Shown here: positions 28,506 through 40,044 of the stretch, piece after piece
Layout: the number at the start of each line of letters is the position of its first letter
Numbering within the stretch: position 1 is the first letter of the stretch
Source of the DNA: Paraburkholderia sp.
Lineage (GTDB): Bacteria > Pseudomonadota > Gammaproteobacteria > Burkholderiales > Burkholderiaceae
Direction of reading: 5' to 3'
Length of the DNA: 64,000 bases
NCBI RefSeq assembly: GCF_024281035.1
Contig: NZ_JAMXLH010000008.1
Span: 28,167-92,166, forward strand
The notes under the pieces: generated by a model
What the model saw: the letters and a program-made list of their open reading frames with translations, nothing else
Databases searched by the model: none
Told to the model about the DNA's origin: nothing
Position numbers and translations under genes: made by a program

Positions 28506-29303
28506 TTAGCGCGGTGTATGGGCGCCAGCCGGGCCGACCGGATGCGGCTGCAGCAGCACGAGCACCGCGCCTGCGCCGCCGTCGTGCGGCCGCGCCTGGC
28601 AGAACGCGATCACTTCCTCCTTCTGCACGAGCCACGTGCGGACCTTGCCTTTGAGCACCGGCTCCTTGCCGGCGGAGCCGAGCCCCTTGCCGTGAATCAC
28701 GCGCACGCAGCGCAGCCCGCGCTTGCCGGCTTCGCGGATGAAGGTCTGCATCGCCTCGCGCGCTTCCTCGCGGCGCATGCCGTGCAGGTCGAGTTGCGCC
28801 TGCACGATCCACGTACCGCGCCGCAGCTTCTTCACGACCTCGGCGCTGATGCCGGGGCGGTGGTAGTAAAGCGAGTCGTCGGTGTCGAGCAGCGCTTCCG
28901 GATCGAAGTCGTCGGAGATGGCTTCGTGCAGCACCGCCTGTTCGTCGCGCTGCGTCTGGATCGGCAGCGGCACGGGCTGCGCGCGGCGCGCCGACGTGCG
29001 CTCGGGCGCCTTTAACGGCGCAATGGAGCCCATTTCGCGGCGGAACATCTCGCTGTCGGCGGCGGCTTCGGTGCGGGCCGCCTGCGCGGCCGCGCGTTCG
29101 CGCTCGCGCTCGCGGGTCTGCACCTTCAAGGCGTCGCGCAGGCTGCCGAGCCCCGCGAAGCCCGTGGCGGGCTTGCCGGCTTCGGACGTTCCCGCGGACG
29201 TCGCAGCAGACGTTGCCGCGGCGGAAACGGACGTGGTGGAAGGGTTGGGGCGGGGCGCGGCGGGGCGCTTGGGCTCGCCGGGATGGGGCACGTTCTTCGG
29301 CAT
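28506..29303 (-). CDS. Smr-domain protein (SmrA/YdaL-like DNA endonuclease)
   Basis: 265 residues starting at 29303 (MPKNVPHPGEPKRPAAPRPN). The first 100 residues are low-complexity, Ala/Ser/Pro then charged (TRERERERAAAQAARTEAAAD). The C-terminal Smr domain runs from about 168 to 250, with LDLHGMRREEA (171-181) and the VRVIHGKGLGS loop (201-210), the LDxHG and HGxG motifs of Smr nucleases. Stand-alone Smr proteins are related to the MutS2 C-terminal domain and can nick DNA. It lies downstream of trxB on the same strand, but a terminator (29450-29485) separates them. Confidence 0.88.
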   Translation of the reverse strand: MPKNVPHPGEPKRPAAPRPNPSTTSVSAAATSAATSAGTSEAGKPATGFAGLGSLRDALKVQTRERERERAAAQAARTEAAADSEMFRREMGSIAPLKAPERTSARRAQPVPLPIQTQRDEQAVLHEAISDDFDPEALLDTDDSLYYHRPGISAEVVKKLRRGTWIVQAQLDLHGMRREEAREAMQTFIREAGKRGLRCVRVIHGKGLGSAGKEPVLKGKVRTWLVQKEEVIAFCQARPHDGGAGAVLVLLQPHPVGPAGAHTPR

Positions 29304-29449
29304 GGCGTGAGGCGCTTTCGGGTTCGTTCGGGTTCGATCGCGGCGGGGCGCGTTGGGGTGCATTGCGGCGCGCGGCGTGCGTGGCGCGCATGACGCAACA
29401 GCGTGCCGCAACGACAGCGCTACGACGACGCGATGGCGACGCGCGGCGC

Positions 29450-29485
29450 AAAAGAAAAGGGCCGCCGGCTGGCTGGCCGCGGCCC
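29450..29485 (-). terminator. Intrinsic terminator after trxB
   Basis: Read on the minus strand: GGGCCGC / GCGGCCC stem with a 13-nt loop followed by TTTTCTTTT; 70 bases after the trxB stop. Confidence 0.75.
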
Positions 29486-29554
29486 TCGTTCCAGTGCGCC
29501 GACAGGCTTCAGATCGCTATTCTAGCGGTCCGCCGCTGCGCACGGGTGCTGTTC

Positions 29555-31057
<1,503 letters not shown>

Positions 31058-33385
31058 ATGGCCAAAGCTCCCTATTCCGTGCAGGCGCAGGCGTTGCCGC
31101 ACCGCATGTCACGTCTACTCACCGAGATCCGCTGGATCCTTCAGGTGGCGCTCGGCGTGTTCCTGCTGATGGCGCTCATCAGTTACAACCGCCGCGACCC
31201 GAGCTGGACCCACGCCACCCACGTCGATCACATCGCGAACTGGGCGGGACGCGTCGGCGCGTGGACCTCGGACATCCTGCTGCTGCTGTTCGGCCTTTCG
31301 GCCTACTGGTGGGTCGCGCTGCTCGCGCGGCGCATCGCCGCGAACTACCGGCGCATCACGCGCCAGGAAGGGTTCGATGACGCGGGCGATGCGGGCGACA
31401 CGCCGCGCGACCATAGCTGGATTGCCGAAGGCTTTGCGTTCGTGCTCGTGCTGCTCGCCAGCAATGGCATCGAGGCGCTGCGCATGTGGTCGCTCAGGGT
31501 GCAGCTGCCGCGCGCGCCGGGCGGCGTCGTGGGCGAAGCCGTGGCGCGCGGCGTCTCGCACGCGCTCGGCTTCACGGGCGGCACGCTCGCGCTGCTCGTG
31601 GTGCTCGCAATCGGTTTGTCGCTCTATTTCCGCTTCTCGTGGCTCTCGGTCGCCGAACGGGTCGGCGAGGCGCTCATCAACGCCGTCACGTTCGCGCGGA
31701 TGCGGCGCGAGGAAGGGCGCGATCGCAAGCTCGGCGAGGCCGCGGCGGTCAAGCGCGAAGGCAAGGTCGAGCGCGGCCGCGTGAAGATCGAGGATCACGA
31801 GCCGGTCATGATCGTGCCGCCGGTCGTGACGCCGCAGCGCTCGGAGCGGGTCGAAAAGGAGCGCCAGGTGCCGCTTTTCACGGACCTGCCGGGCGATTCC
31901 ACGCTGCCGGCGATTGCGCTGCTCGATCCGGCGCCCGCCGTGCAGGAAACCATCTCCGACGAAACGCTCGAATTCACCTCGCGCCTCATCGAAAAGAAGC
32001 TCAAGGATTTCGGCATCGAAGTCGCCGTGGTGGCCGCCTATCCGGGTCCGGTCGTCACGCGTTACGAAATCGAACCGGCAACGGGCGTGAAGGGCAGCCA
32101 GATCGTGAATCTCGCGAAGGATCTCGCGCGCTCGCTGTCGCTCGTGTCGATCCGCGTCGTCGAGACGATTCCGGGCAAGAATTTCATGGCGCTCGAACTG
32201 CCGAACCAGCGCCGCCAGACGGTGCGCCTCTCGGAGATTCTCGGTTCGGCCGTGTATGCCGACGCAGCGTCGGCGCTCACGATGGGCCTCGGCAAAGACA
32301 TCGGCGGCAAGCCAGTGTGCGCCGATCTCGCAAAGATGCCGCACCTGCTCGTGGCCGGCACGACCGGTTCGGGCAAGTCGGTCGGGATCAACGCGATGAT
32401 CCTCTCGCTCCTCTACAAGGCGAGCGCCGAGCAGGTCCGCATGATCCTGATCGACCCGAAGATGCTCGAAATGAGCGTCTACGAGGGCATTCCGCATCTG
32501 TTGTGTCCGGTCGTCACGGACATGCGCCAGGCCGGCAACGCGCTGAACTGGACCGTCGCCGAAATGGAGCGCCGCTACAAGCTCATGAGCAAGCTGGGCG
32601 TGCGTAATCTGGCCGGTTTCAACAACAAGATCGAGGAAGCGGGCAAGCGCGAGGAGAAGCTTCCGAATCCGTTCAGCCTCACGCCGGACGATCCGGAACC
32701 GCTCGACAAGCTGCCGCACATCGTCGTCGTGATCGACGAACTGGCCGACCTCATGATGGTGGTCGGCAAGAAGGTCGAAGAGCTGATCGCGCGCATCGCG
32801 CAAAAAGCGCGCGCGGCGGGCATTCACCTGATCCTGGCCACGCAGCGTCCGTCCGTCGACGTGATTACCGGTCTCATCAAGGCCAACGTGCCGACCCGCA
32901 TGGCGTTCCAGGTTTCCTCGAAGATCGACTCGCGCACGATTCTCGACCAGATGGGCGCCGAGTCGCTGCTCGGCATGGGCGACATGCTCTACCTGCCGCC
33001 CGGCAGCGGCTTGCCGGTGCGCGTGCACGGCGCGTTCGTCTCCGACGACGAAGTGCACCGCGTGGTCGAAAAGCTCAAGGAGCAGGGCGAGCCGAGGTAT
33101 ATCGAGGGCCTGCTCGAAGGCGGCACGGCGGGCGAGGGCGACGAAGGCTCGGCGGGCGCGGGAACCAGCGGCACCGGCGACGAGTCCGACCCGCTTTACG
33201 ACCAGGCCGTCGAAGTGGTGATCAAGAACCGGCGCGCGTCGATTTCGCTCGTGCAGCGGCACCTGCGCATTGGCTATAACCGGGCAGCTCGGCTGCTCGA
33301 ACAGATGGAGCAGTCGGGGCTCGTCTCCGCGATGTCGTCGAACGGCAACCGCGAGATTCTCGTCCCCACGCGCGAGACCGAATGA
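31058..33385 (+). CDS. ftsK: DNA translocase FtsK
   Basis: Septum-anchored DNA pump that segregates chromosome termini and activates XerCD at dif. The 775 residues include four N-terminal membrane segments (about 25-45, 72-95, 122-140, 172-195), a short linker, the alpha/beta motor with Walker A GTTGSGKS (434-441) and Walker [14 protein letters not shown], and a C-terminal winged-helix gamma domain (about 705-770, [24 protein letters not shown]) that reads KOPS. The linker is much shorter than in E. coli FtsK, as in other betaproteobacteria. lolA follows after 37 bases. Confidence 0.96.
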   Translation: MAKAPYSVQAQALPHRMSRLLTEIRWILQVALGVFLLMALISYNRRDPSWTHATHVDHIANWAGRVGAWTSDILLLLFGLSAYWWVALLARRIAANYRRITRQEGFDDAGDAGDTPRDHSWIAEGFAFVLVLLASNGIEALRMWSLRVQLPRAPGGVVGEAVARGVSHALGFTGGTLALLVVLAIGLSLYFRFSWLSVAERVGEALINAVTFARMRREEGRDRKLGEAAAVKREGKVERGRVKIEDHEPVMIVPPVVTPQRSERVEKERQVPLFTDLPGDSTLPAIALLDPAPAVQETISDETLEFTSRLIEKKLKDFGIEVAVVAAYPGPVVTRYEIEPATGVKGSQIVNLAKDLARSLSLVSIRVVETIPGKNFMALELPNQRRQTVRLSEILGSAVYADAASALTMGLGKDIGGKPVCADLAKMPHLLVAGTTGSGKSVGINAMILSLLYKASAEQVRMILIDPKMLEMSVYEGIPHLLCPVVTDMRQAGNALNWTVAEMERRYKLMSKLGVRNLAGFNNKIEEAGKREEKLPNPFSLTPDDPEPLDKLPHIVVVIDELADLMMVVGKKVEELIARIAQKARAAGIHLILATQRPSVDVITGLIKANVPTRMAFQVSSKIDSRTILDQMGAESLLGMGDMLYLPPGSGLPVRVHGAFVSDDEVHRVVEKLKEQGEPRYIEGLLEGGTAGEGDEGSAGAGTSGTGDESDPLYDQAVEVVIKNRRASISLVQRHLRIGYNRAARLLEQMEQSGLVSAMSSNGNREILVPTRETE

Positions 33386-33422
33386 GGCCGCGCGCTTCCC
33401 TTTCCTCATGGAGAACGAATTG

Positions 33423-34139
33423 ATGCAGTTCCAGGCAGGTCTTTCCACCCGTCTCGTTCAAGTGGGCGCCCGTGCGGCGCGCACGTGCGCGCTCGCGCTC
33501 GGCGTGTCCGTGCTGATGGCGTCGCACGCGTTCGCGGGCGGCACCGATCAGCTCAAACAGTTTGTCGCGCAGGTGCATTCGGCGCGCGGCGAGTTCGTGC
33601 AGCGCGAGCTGAAAGTGCCCTCGGGCGCGGCGAACGCGAGTGAGGCGATCGCCACGGCCACGGCGAACGCGAAGACTTCGAGCGGCACGTTCGTCTTCGC
33701 ACGGCCGGGCAAGTTCATCTGGCAATACGTGAAGCCGTATCAGCAGCTTCTGCAGTCGGACGGCGAAAACCTCTTCGTCTACGACAAGGACCTGAACCAG
33801 GTCACCGAGCGCAAGCTCGGCGGCGCGCTCGGCGCGAGCCCGGCGGCGATCCTGTTCGGTAGCAACGATCTGGAGAAGAATTTCACGCTGCGCGACGCGG
33901 GCGTGAAGGGCGGCATCGACTGGCTGGAGCTGATTCCGAAGGCGAAGGACACGCAGTTTCAGAGCGTCGGCATCGGCTTTCGCGACGGCAATCTGCAGGC
34001 GATGGAACTGCACGACGTGTTCGGCAACGTGACGCTGCTCACGTTCTCCAACATTCAGAAGAATCCGTCGCTGAGCGCGTCGGCATTCAAGTTCGTCCGG
34101 CCCGCGGGCTCTGATCTCGTGACCGGCGGCGATAACTGA
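33423..34139 (+). CDS. lolA: Outer-membrane lipoprotein carrier protein LolA
   Basis: Periplasmic chaperone that ferries lipoproteins from LolCDE to the outer membrane. I place the start at the ATG at 33423, with GGAG at 33410-33413; an ATG at 33408 would add five residues. The 238 residues begin with a rather long signal peptide ending SHAFA, then [20 protein letters not shown], the typical LolA start, and [20 protein letters not shown]. An insert ([20 protein letters not shown]) enlarges the first loop. It follows ftsK closely and ends in a strong terminator. Confidence 0.94.
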   Translation: MQFQAGLSTRLVQVGARAARTCALALGVSVLMASHAFAGGTDQLKQFVAQVHSARGEFVQRELKVPSGAANASEAIATATANAKTSSGTFVFARPGKFIWQYVKPYQQLLQSDGENLFVYDKDLNQVTERKLGGALGASPAAILFGSNDLEKNFTLRDAGVKGGIDWLELIPKAKDTQFQSVGIGFRDGNLQAMELHDVFGNVTLLTFSNIQKNPSLSASAFKFVRPAGSDLVTGGDN

Positions 34140-34184
34140 CCCGCGCGTGTGACCGGCACGGCGCCAGAAAGCCAATAGAAACAG

Positions 34185-34220
34185 AAACGGGCGGCTCATT
34201 GCGAGCCGCCCGTTTGTTTT
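34185..34220 (+). terminator. Intrinsic terminator after lolA
   Basis: AAACGGGCGGCTC / GAGCCGCCCGTTT perfect 13-bp stem, 5-nt loop, followed by GTTTT. It could also act on the minus-strand gene ending at 34277. Confidence 0.9.
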
Positions 34221-34276
34221 CTGTTGCGCGCTTTCGGGAAATGGCAGCGGATCGGGCCTGAAAATCAAGCCTTAAA

Positions 34277-35347
34277 TCAGGCCGAAAAGCGGATCACGCC
34301 GTCCGCGCCGGTCGCGCGCCTGAGCTTGCCCGCGAGCCAGAGCAGATGCAGGTGCGCGAGCGCTTCGCCCATCGCGAAGGTCATCTGGTGGATGTCGAGT
34401 TCGCGCCTGAACATGAGCGGCACGATGTCGGCGGCGCTGCGCGGCTTCGCCGTGCACGCTTCCATGACTTCGGCGAGGCGCGCATCGTGGTGCGCGCGCA
34501 GTTGCGCGACGCGCGTGCGCACGCCGCGAAACGGCTTGCCGTGCGCGGGCAGCACGAGCGTGTCTTCGGCCATCGTCTCGTAGCGTCCGAGCGATTCGAG
34601 GTACTGGCCGAGCGGATTGGCTTCCGGCTCCATTTCGAACACGGAGACATTGGTCGAGATGCGCGGCAGCACCATGTCGCCGGACAGCAGCACGCCGGTT
34701 TGCTCGCACCACAGCGCGCAATGCTCCGGCGAATGACCGAAGCCTGTGACGACGCGCCACGCGCGAGCGCCGATCGTCACGACGTCGGCTTCGCGCAGGC
34801 GGCGGAATTGCGTCGGCAGCGCGGGCACGAGGTTCGCGTAGTAGCCGCTGCGGTTGCGCAGCTTGTCCTGCGATTGCGCATCCACGAGGCCGTGCAGCCC
34901 GAAGTGACGCGCCGCACTTTCGCCGCCTGCGTTCGAACCCGCGCCCGACGCCATCACGCGCGCGCTCGTGTATTCGCCGAGCGTCGCCCAGAGGCGCACG
35001 TTCCAGCGCTGCTTGTCGCCGCCCGTGCAGATCCACTGCGCGAGCCCGATGTGGTCGGGATGGCAGTGCGTGACGAGCACGCGCAGCACCGGCAGGCCTT
35101 CGAGCGCCGTGTCGAACACCTGCTCCCAGTGCGCCTTGATCGTGTCGCTGGCGATGCCGCAATCCACCACGGTCCAGCCTGGCTGGCCGTCGATCTCGTC
35201 GCGCAGCAGCCACAGGTTGATGTGATCGAGTGCGAACGGCAGCGGCATGCGCAGCCACTTGACGCCGGGGGCGACGTCGAAGACGTGGCCGGGTTCCGGC
35301 AGGGTGTCGGCGTACGGATAGTCGAGCTGGTGTTCGAGAGCGTTCAT
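34277..35347 (-). CDS. Metallo-beta-lactamase-fold hydrolase
   Basis: 356-residue MBL-fold enzyme with the metal-binding motif THCHPDHIG (H94, H96, D98, H99), a later GFGHSPEHCALW histidine, SGDMVLP with the bridging Asp, and LPAHGKPFRG. It also has a C-terminal winged-helix-like extension (about 290-350) as in LACTB2/glyoxalase-II-like hydrolases. The start at 35347 is the first with normal similarity. Substrate unknown; thioester or lactone hydrolysis are common in the family. It is divergent from a MerR-family regulator, 230 bases away, which could control it. Confidence 0.88.
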   Translation of the reverse strand: MNALEHQLDYPYADTLPEPGHVFDVAPGVKWLRMPLPFALDHINLWLLRDEIDGQPGWTVVDCGIASDTIKAHWEQVFDTALEGLPVLRVLVTHCHPDHIGLAQWICTGGDKQRWNVRLWATLGEYTSARVMASGAGSNAGGESAARHFGLHGLVDAQSQDKLRNRSGYYANLVPALPTQFRRLREADVVTIGARAWRVVTGFGHSPEHCALWCEQTGVLLSGDMVLPRISTNVSVFEMEPEANPLGQYLESLGRYETMAEDTLVLPAHGKPFRGVRTRVAQLRAHHDARLAEVMEACTAKPRSAADIVPLMFRRELDIHQMTFAMGEALAHLHLLWLAGKLRRATGADGVIRFSA

Positions 35348-35577
35348 TGCGGGTGTCTTCTCCTTTGTCGTCGCCGCGGGCACAGCTGGCTTTCCGGCAT
35401 GGTCGCCGCGTTGCACCAATCCCGCAAGCTGATATATCGCACCCCGAGCGCACCCCGAGCGCGCCCTGATTGCGCCCCGGTTGCACAACCGGCAGGTTGA
35501 CGATAACGTAAGCGTCGATTCTATCGTTCAATGCACGGCCCTGCTGGCGGCAGCGGGCCTGCCGTTCACTGCTCACC

Positions 35578-36042
35578 ATGACCCAGTACACGATTAGCGA
35601 ACTTGCCCGCGAATTCGACGTGACGCCGCGCGCGATCCGTTTCTACGAGGACCAGGGCCTGCTCGCACCCAGCCGGGAGGGCGCGGGTGGCCTCAAGCGC
35701 GTGTTTTCGGGGCGGGACCGCACGCGCTTGCGCCTCACGCTGCGCGGCAAGCGGCTTGGTTTTACGCTGTCGGAGATCCGCACGCTGCTCGATCTGTACG
35801 ATTCGCCGACCGACACGCTCTCGCAGTTGCAGGCGTTTCTCGATGCGGTCGTGCGCCACCGCGAGATCCTGGAGCGCCAGCGCGCCGATCTCGACGCCAC
35901 GCTCGAAGATCTCGCGCAGTACGAGACGCAGGCGCGCGAACTGCTCGCGCGAGCCGATTCGCGTGAAAACAAAGCGACAAACGAAGCAACAAACGAAGCG
36001 GCAAACGAAGCGACAAGCGAAGCGGCAGACGCGCGGAAGTAG
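35578..36042 (+). CDS. MerR-family transcriptional regulator with repetitive tail
   Basis: 154-residue regulator. The N-terminal HTH (about 5-45) reads YTISELAREFDVTPRAIRFYEDQGLL, followed by the wing and a dimerisation coiled coil (about 80-125). There are no effector-binding cysteines, so it is not a metal sensor; it resembles the LiuR-like branch that controls branched-chain amino-acid and fatty-acid breakdown. The last 25 residues are encoded by five 12-nt repeats (35967-36026), giving a NEAT/NEAA/SEAA tail that is probably disordered and length-variable. It is divergent from the MBL-fold hydrolase and 37 bases before aceK. Confidence 0.88.
   Translation: MTQYTISELAREFDVTPRAIRFYEDQGLLAPSREGAGGLKRVFSGRDRTRLRLTLRGKRLGFTLSEIRTLLDLYDSPTDTLSQLQAFLDAVVRHREILERQRADLDATLEDLAQYETQARELLARADSRENKATNEATNEAANEATSEAADARK
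35967..36026. repeat. Five 12-nt tandem repeats at the 3' end of the MerR gene
   Basis: Units close to AAACGAAGCGRC at 35967, 35979, 35991, 36003 and 36015. The period is a multiple of three, so copy-number change keeps the reading frame. Confidence 0.92.
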
Positions 36043-36079
36043 CCGCGTCCGCCATCCGGTTCATTGAAGGCGTTGCTTC

Positions 36080-37978
36080 ATGACGCACGTTACAGACAAA
36101 GGCGGCAAGGCCGCGATGAAACACTTCCCGAAACTGCTCTCGTCGCAGATTGGCTTCGACGTTGCGCAGACGATACTCGAGGGCTTCAACCGCCACTACG
36201 GCAATTTCTGCGACGCGGCGGTGCGCGCGAAGGGGCTGTTCGAGTCGGCGGACTGGCACGGCGTGCAGCGGCTCGCGCGCGAGCGCATCGCGTCGTACGA
36301 CGAGCGCGTCAAGCACTGCGTGGTGACGCTGGAAGACGAGTACGACGCGGAAACCATCGACGGCGAAGTGTGGCAGCAGATCAAGCTGCACTACATCGGC
36401 TTGCTCACGACGCACCGGCAGCCCGAGTGCGCCGAAACGTTCTTCAACTCGGTGTGCTGCAAGATCCTGCATCGCTCGTACTTCAACAACGACTTCATCT
36501 TCGTGCGGCCCGCGATTTCGACGGAATACATCGAAAACGACGAGCCTGCGGCGAAGCCGGCCTACCGCGCGTATTACCCCGGCAAGGACGGCCTTGCGGC
36601 GACCTTCGAGCGCATCGTCACGAACTTCCAGCTGGAGACGCCGTTCGAGGACCTCGCGCGCGACGTGCAGTGCGTGCTGCGCGCGCTGCGCGACACCTTC
36701 GGCGAAGTCGAGCCGAAGCCCAATTTCCAGATTCACGCGCTGTCGTCGCTGTTCTTTCGCAACCAGTCGGCGTACGTGATCGGGCGCATCATCAACGGCG
36801 ATCTGCTCGCGCCATTCGTCCTGCCGATCCGCCATGTGGCGGGCGGCCGGCTCGCGCTCGACGCCGTGCTGCTGCGCCCCGAGCAACTGCTCGTGATGTT
36901 CAGCTTCGCGCATTCGTATTTTCTCGTCGACATGGGCGTGCCGTCGGCCTACGTCGAGTTTTTGCGCACGATCATGCCGCTCAAGCCCAAGGGCGAGATT
37001 TACACGTCGCTCGGGTTGCAGAAGCAGGGCAAGAATCTCTTCTACCGCGATCTGCTGCACCATCTTTCGTATTCGTCGGACCGGTTCGTCACTGCGCCCG
37101 GCATTCGCGGCATGGTGATGATCGTGTTTACGCTGCCGTCGTTTCCGTACGTGTTCAAGGTCATCAAGGACAGCTTTCCCGCGCCGAAGGAAACCACGCG
37201 TGAAGAGGTCGAGGCGAAGTATCAGCTCGTCAAGCGCCACGACCGTCTGGGGCGTCTTGCCGATACGCTCGAATATTCGAGCGTCGCGCTGCCTGTCGCG
37301 AGGCTCGATGAAGCGCTCGTGCGCGAACTGGAACAGTCCGCGCCGTCGATGATCGAGTACGAGGGCGACAATCTCGTGATCCGCCACCTGTATATCGAGC
37401 GCCGCATGGTGCCGCTCAACCTGTGGCTGCAGAACGGCAGCGACGCACAGATCGAGCACGGCATCCGCGAATACGGCAATGCGGTCAAAGATCTGATGCG
37501 CGCCAACATCTTCCCGGGCGACATGCTGTACAAGAATTTCGGCGTCACCCGCCACGGCCGCGTGGTGTTCTACGACTACGACGAAATCGAATACCTGACC
37601 GATTGCAACGTCCGCGCAGTGCCCAAACCGCGTAATGAGGAAGACGAATTGTCGAGCGAGCCGTGGTACTCAATTGGCCCGCGCGATATTTTTCCCGAGA
37701 CCTATCGTACGTTCCTGCTCGGCGACCCGCGTGTGCAACGCTACTTCCTCGCGTATCATCCGGACTTCTTCGACCCGGCGCTCTGGCAAGAGAGCAAGGC
37801 GCGACTCATCGCGGGCGAAGTGCCGGACGTTTTTCCCTACGATCCGTCGATGCGCTTTTGCGTGCGCTACCCGGAAAGCTATCTGAAGGGCGAACCGGGC
37901 GGTGAACCGGGTCTTGAACCGGGTCTTGAACTGCAAGGCGAACTGAAAGAAGCCCCCGCGGCGGCGCGCGTCGCCTGA
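36080..37978 (+). CDS. aceK: Isocitrate dehydrogenase kinase/phosphatase
   Basis: Bifunctional enzyme that phosphorylates and dephosphorylates isocitrate dehydrogenase to divert carbon to the glyoxylate shunt. The 632 residues include the core [22 protein letters not shown], the ATP-binding [21 protein letters not shown] region (near 340-355) and a [12 protein letters not shown] metal-site segment. The start may be the ATG at 36080 or one at 36116. The tail carries 12-nt repeats (37889-37936) coding for a GEPG/LEPG-like series absent from E. coli AceK. aceA and aceB are not in the window. Confidence 0.94.
   Translation: MTHVTDKGGKAAMKHFPKLLSSQIGFDVAQTILEGFNRHYGNFCDAAVRAKGLFESADWHGVQRLARERIASYDERVKHCVVTLEDEYDAETIDGEVWQQIKLHYIGLLTTHRQPECAETFFNSVCCKILHRSYFNNDFIFVRPAISTEYIENDEPAAKPAYRAYYPGKDGLAATFERIVTNFQLETPFEDLARDVQCVLRALRDTFGEVEPKPNFQIHALSSLFFRNQSAYVIGRIINGDLLAPFVLPIRHVAGGRLALDAVLLRPEQLLVMFSFAHSYFLVDMGVPSAYVEFLRTIMPLKPKGEIYTSLGLQKQGKNLFYRDLLHHLSYSSDRFVTAPGIRGMVMIVFTLPSFPYVFKVIKDSFPAPKETTREEVEAKYQLVKRHDRLGRLADTLEYSSVALPVARLDEALVRELEQSAPSMIEYEGDNLVIRHLYIERRMVPLNLWLQNGSDAQIEHGIREYGNAVKDLMRANIFPGDMLYKNFGVTRHGRVVFYDYDEIEYLTDCNVRAVPKPRNEEDELSSEPWYSIGPRDIFPETYRTFLLGDPRVQRYFLAYHPDFFDPALWQESKARLIAGEVPDVFPYDPSMRFCVRYPESYLKGEPGGEPGLEPGLELQGELKEAPAAARVA
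37889..37936. repeat. Four 12-nt tandem repeats at the 3' end of aceK
   Basis: Units GGCGAACCGGGC, GGTGAACCGGGT, CTTGAACCGGGT and CTTGAACTGCAA, followed by a decayed fifth. In frame, coding for a Gly/Glu/Pro/Leu tail. Confidence 0.9.
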
Positions 37979-38006
37979 CGCTCACGGATCAACCAGCTGA
38001 AACGAC

Positions 38007-38774
38007 ATGACAACCATCCCTGACAATCCGCTTGCTCAACTGTTCGAGAACAACGAAAAGTGGGTCACCGCGCGTCTCGCCGCCGATCCCGAGTACTTTT
38101 CGCGCCTCGCGCACCAGCAAGCGCCCGAATACCTGTGGATCGGCTGCTCCGATTCCCGCGTGCCTGCGAACCAGATCATCGGCCTGCCGCCGGGCGAGGT
38201 GTTCGTCCATCGCAACATCGCGAACGTCGTCGTGCACACCGACCTCAACTGTCTTTCGGTGATCCAGTTCGCCGTCGATCTGCTCAAGGTGAAGCACATC
38301 ATGGTAGTCGGCCACTACGGCTGCTCGGGCGTGGGTGCGGCGCTGCACGGCAAGCGCATCGGCCTCGCCGACAACTGGCTTCATCACGTCCAGGACGTGC
38401 GCGGCAAGCACGCGGCGCTGCTCGAAGAGTGGCCGATGGGCGACGCGCGCCATCGCCGCCTCGTCGAGTTGAACACGATCGAACAGGTCGCGAACACGTG
38501 CCGCACGACCATCGTCGGCGATGCGTGGGCGCGCGGCCAGTCGCTCACGGTGCATGGCTGGGCCTACGGCGTCCACGACGGGCGCGTGCGCGACCTGGGC
38601 ATGACCGTCAGCGGGCCGCAACAATTGCAGGAGACGTATGAGCGTTGTGTCGCGGGTGTGTCCGCGCATCGCGCCCATGAGGCAGATAACGACGTCGTTG
38701 CCGCGGACGCCGCCCGTCTTGGCGATGTGCCGGCCGTCGTCGCAGGAGTCATCAAGGAGCTTAAACATGAGTGA
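38007..38774 (+). CDS. can: Beta-class carbonic anhydrase
   Basis: Interconverts CO2 and bicarbonate in the cytoplasm. All zinc and active-site residues are seen: C47, D49, R51 (GCSDSRVP), H103 and C106 (VGHYGCSGVGA). The 255 residues are longer than E. coli Can (220) because of a C-terminal extension rich in Ala, Asp and Val. It lies 28 bases after aceK and overlaps the thiolase start by 8 bases, so aceK-can-thiolase look like one transcription unit. Confidence 0.95.
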   Translation: MTTIPDNPLAQLFENNEKWVTARLAADPEYFSRLAHQQAPEYLWIGCSDSRVPANQIIGLPPGEVFVHRNIANVVVHTDLNCLSVIQFAVDLLKVKHIMVVGHYGCSGVGAALHGKRIGLADNWLHHVQDVRGKHAALLEEWPMGDARHRRLVELNTIEQVANTCRTTIVGDAWARGQSLTVHGWAYGVHDGRVRDLGMTVSGPQQLQETYERCVAGVSAHRAHEADNDVVAADAARLGDVPAVVAGVIKELKHE

Positions 38775-39960
38775 GACATTGAAGGACCCGATCGTCATCG
38801 TTTCGGCGGCGCGCACGCCGATGGCCGCTTTCCAGGGCGATTTCGCCTCGCTGGCGGCGCCGCAGCTGGGCGCAGCAGCGATTGCGGCAGCCGTCGAGCG
38901 CGCGGGCCTCGCGCCCGCGCAGATCGACGAAGTCGTGATGGGCTGCGTGCTGCCCGCCGGGCAGGGCCAGGCGCCCGCGCGCCAGGCGGCGCTCGGCGCG
39001 GGCTTGCCGCTCGCAACCGGCGCGACGACCGTCAACAAGATGTGCGGCTCGGGCATGCGTGCGGCGATGTTTGCGCACGACATGCTGCTGGCCGGCTCGG
39101 TGGACGTGATCGTCGCGGGCGGGATGGAGAGCATGTCGAATGCGCCGTACCTGCTGCCGAAAGCGCGCGCGGGCATGCGCATGGGCCACGGCCAGGTGCT
39201 CGACCATATGTTTCTCGACGGGCTCGAAGATGCCTACGACAAGGGCCGCCTGATGGGCACCTTCGCCGAGGAGTGCGCGAGCGAGTACGACTTCTCGCGC
39301 GAGGGCCAGGATGCGTTCGCGATCGAGTCGCTCAAGCGCGCGAAGCGCGCCAACGAGGACGGTTCGTTCGCGTGGGAAATCGCGCCGGTGAAGGTCGCGT
39401 CGCGCGCGGGCGAAACGACGATCTCGCGCGACGAGCAGCCGTTCAAGGCCAATCTCGACAAGATTCCGACGCTCAAGCCCGCGTTCAGCAAGACCGGCAC
39501 GGTGACGGCGGCGAATTCGTCGTCGATTTCGGACGGCGCGGCGGCACTCGTGCTGATGCGCGAATCGACGGCCAGGCGCCTTGGCGTGACGCCGCTCGCG
39601 CGTGTGGCGGGTCATTCGACCTTCGCGCAGCAGCCGTCGAAGTTCACGACCGCGCCGGTCGGCGCGATTGCGAAGCTCTTCGAGAAGACCGGCTGGCGGG
39701 CGAACGACGTCGATCTCTACGAGATCAACGAGGCGTTCGCCGTGGTCACGATGGCCGCGATGAAAGAGCACGACCTGCCGCACGACAAGGTCAACGTCAA
39801 CGGCGGCGCGTGTGCGCTCGGCCACCCGATCGGCGCATCGGGCGCGCGCATTCTCGTCACGCTGATCGGCGCGCTGCGCGCGCGCGGCGGCAAGTGCGGC
39901 GTCGCGACCCTGTGCATCGGCGGCGGCGAGGCGACGGCGATGGGCGTCGAATTGCTGTAA
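38767..39960 (+). CDS. Acetyl-CoA C-acetyltransferase (thiolase II)
   Basis: Biosynthetic-type thiolase of 397 residues that condenses or cleaves acyl-CoAs. Catalytic residues are C93 (NKMCGSGMRAA), H353 (ALGHPIGASGAR) and C383 (TLCIGGGEA). The start at 38767 overlaps the can stop by 8 bases. Next to an aceK/MerR(LiuR-like) region, a role in fatty-acid, ketone-body or branched-chain breakdown, or in polyhydroxyalkanoate supply, is possible; sequence does not separate these. Confidence 0.94.
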   Translation: MSETLKDPIVIVSAARTPMAAFQGDFASLAAPQLGAAAIAAAVERAGLAPAQIDEVVMGCVLPAGQGQAPARQAALGAGLPLATGATTVNKMCGSGMRAAMFAHDMLLAGSVDVIVAGGMESMSNAPYLLPKARAGMRMGHGQVLDHMFLDGLEDAYDKGRLMGTFAEECASEYDFSREGQDAFAIESLKRAKRANEDGSFAWEIAPVKVASRAGETTISRDEQPFKANLDKIPTLKPAFSKTGTVTAANSSSISDGAAALVLMRESTARRLGVTPLARVAGHSTFAQQPSKFTTAPVGAIAKLFEKTGWRANDVDLYEINEAFAVVTMAAMKEHDLPHDKVNVNGGACALGHPIGASGARILVTLIGALRARGGKCGVATLCIGGGEATAMGVELL

Positions 39961-40044
39961 CGCGAGCGATCTGCGGTAGGCTGTCTATCGGCGCGCGGCC
40001 TCGTGATCCAGCGGCCGCGCGCGACAGAAAACCGGGGTGGCGAC

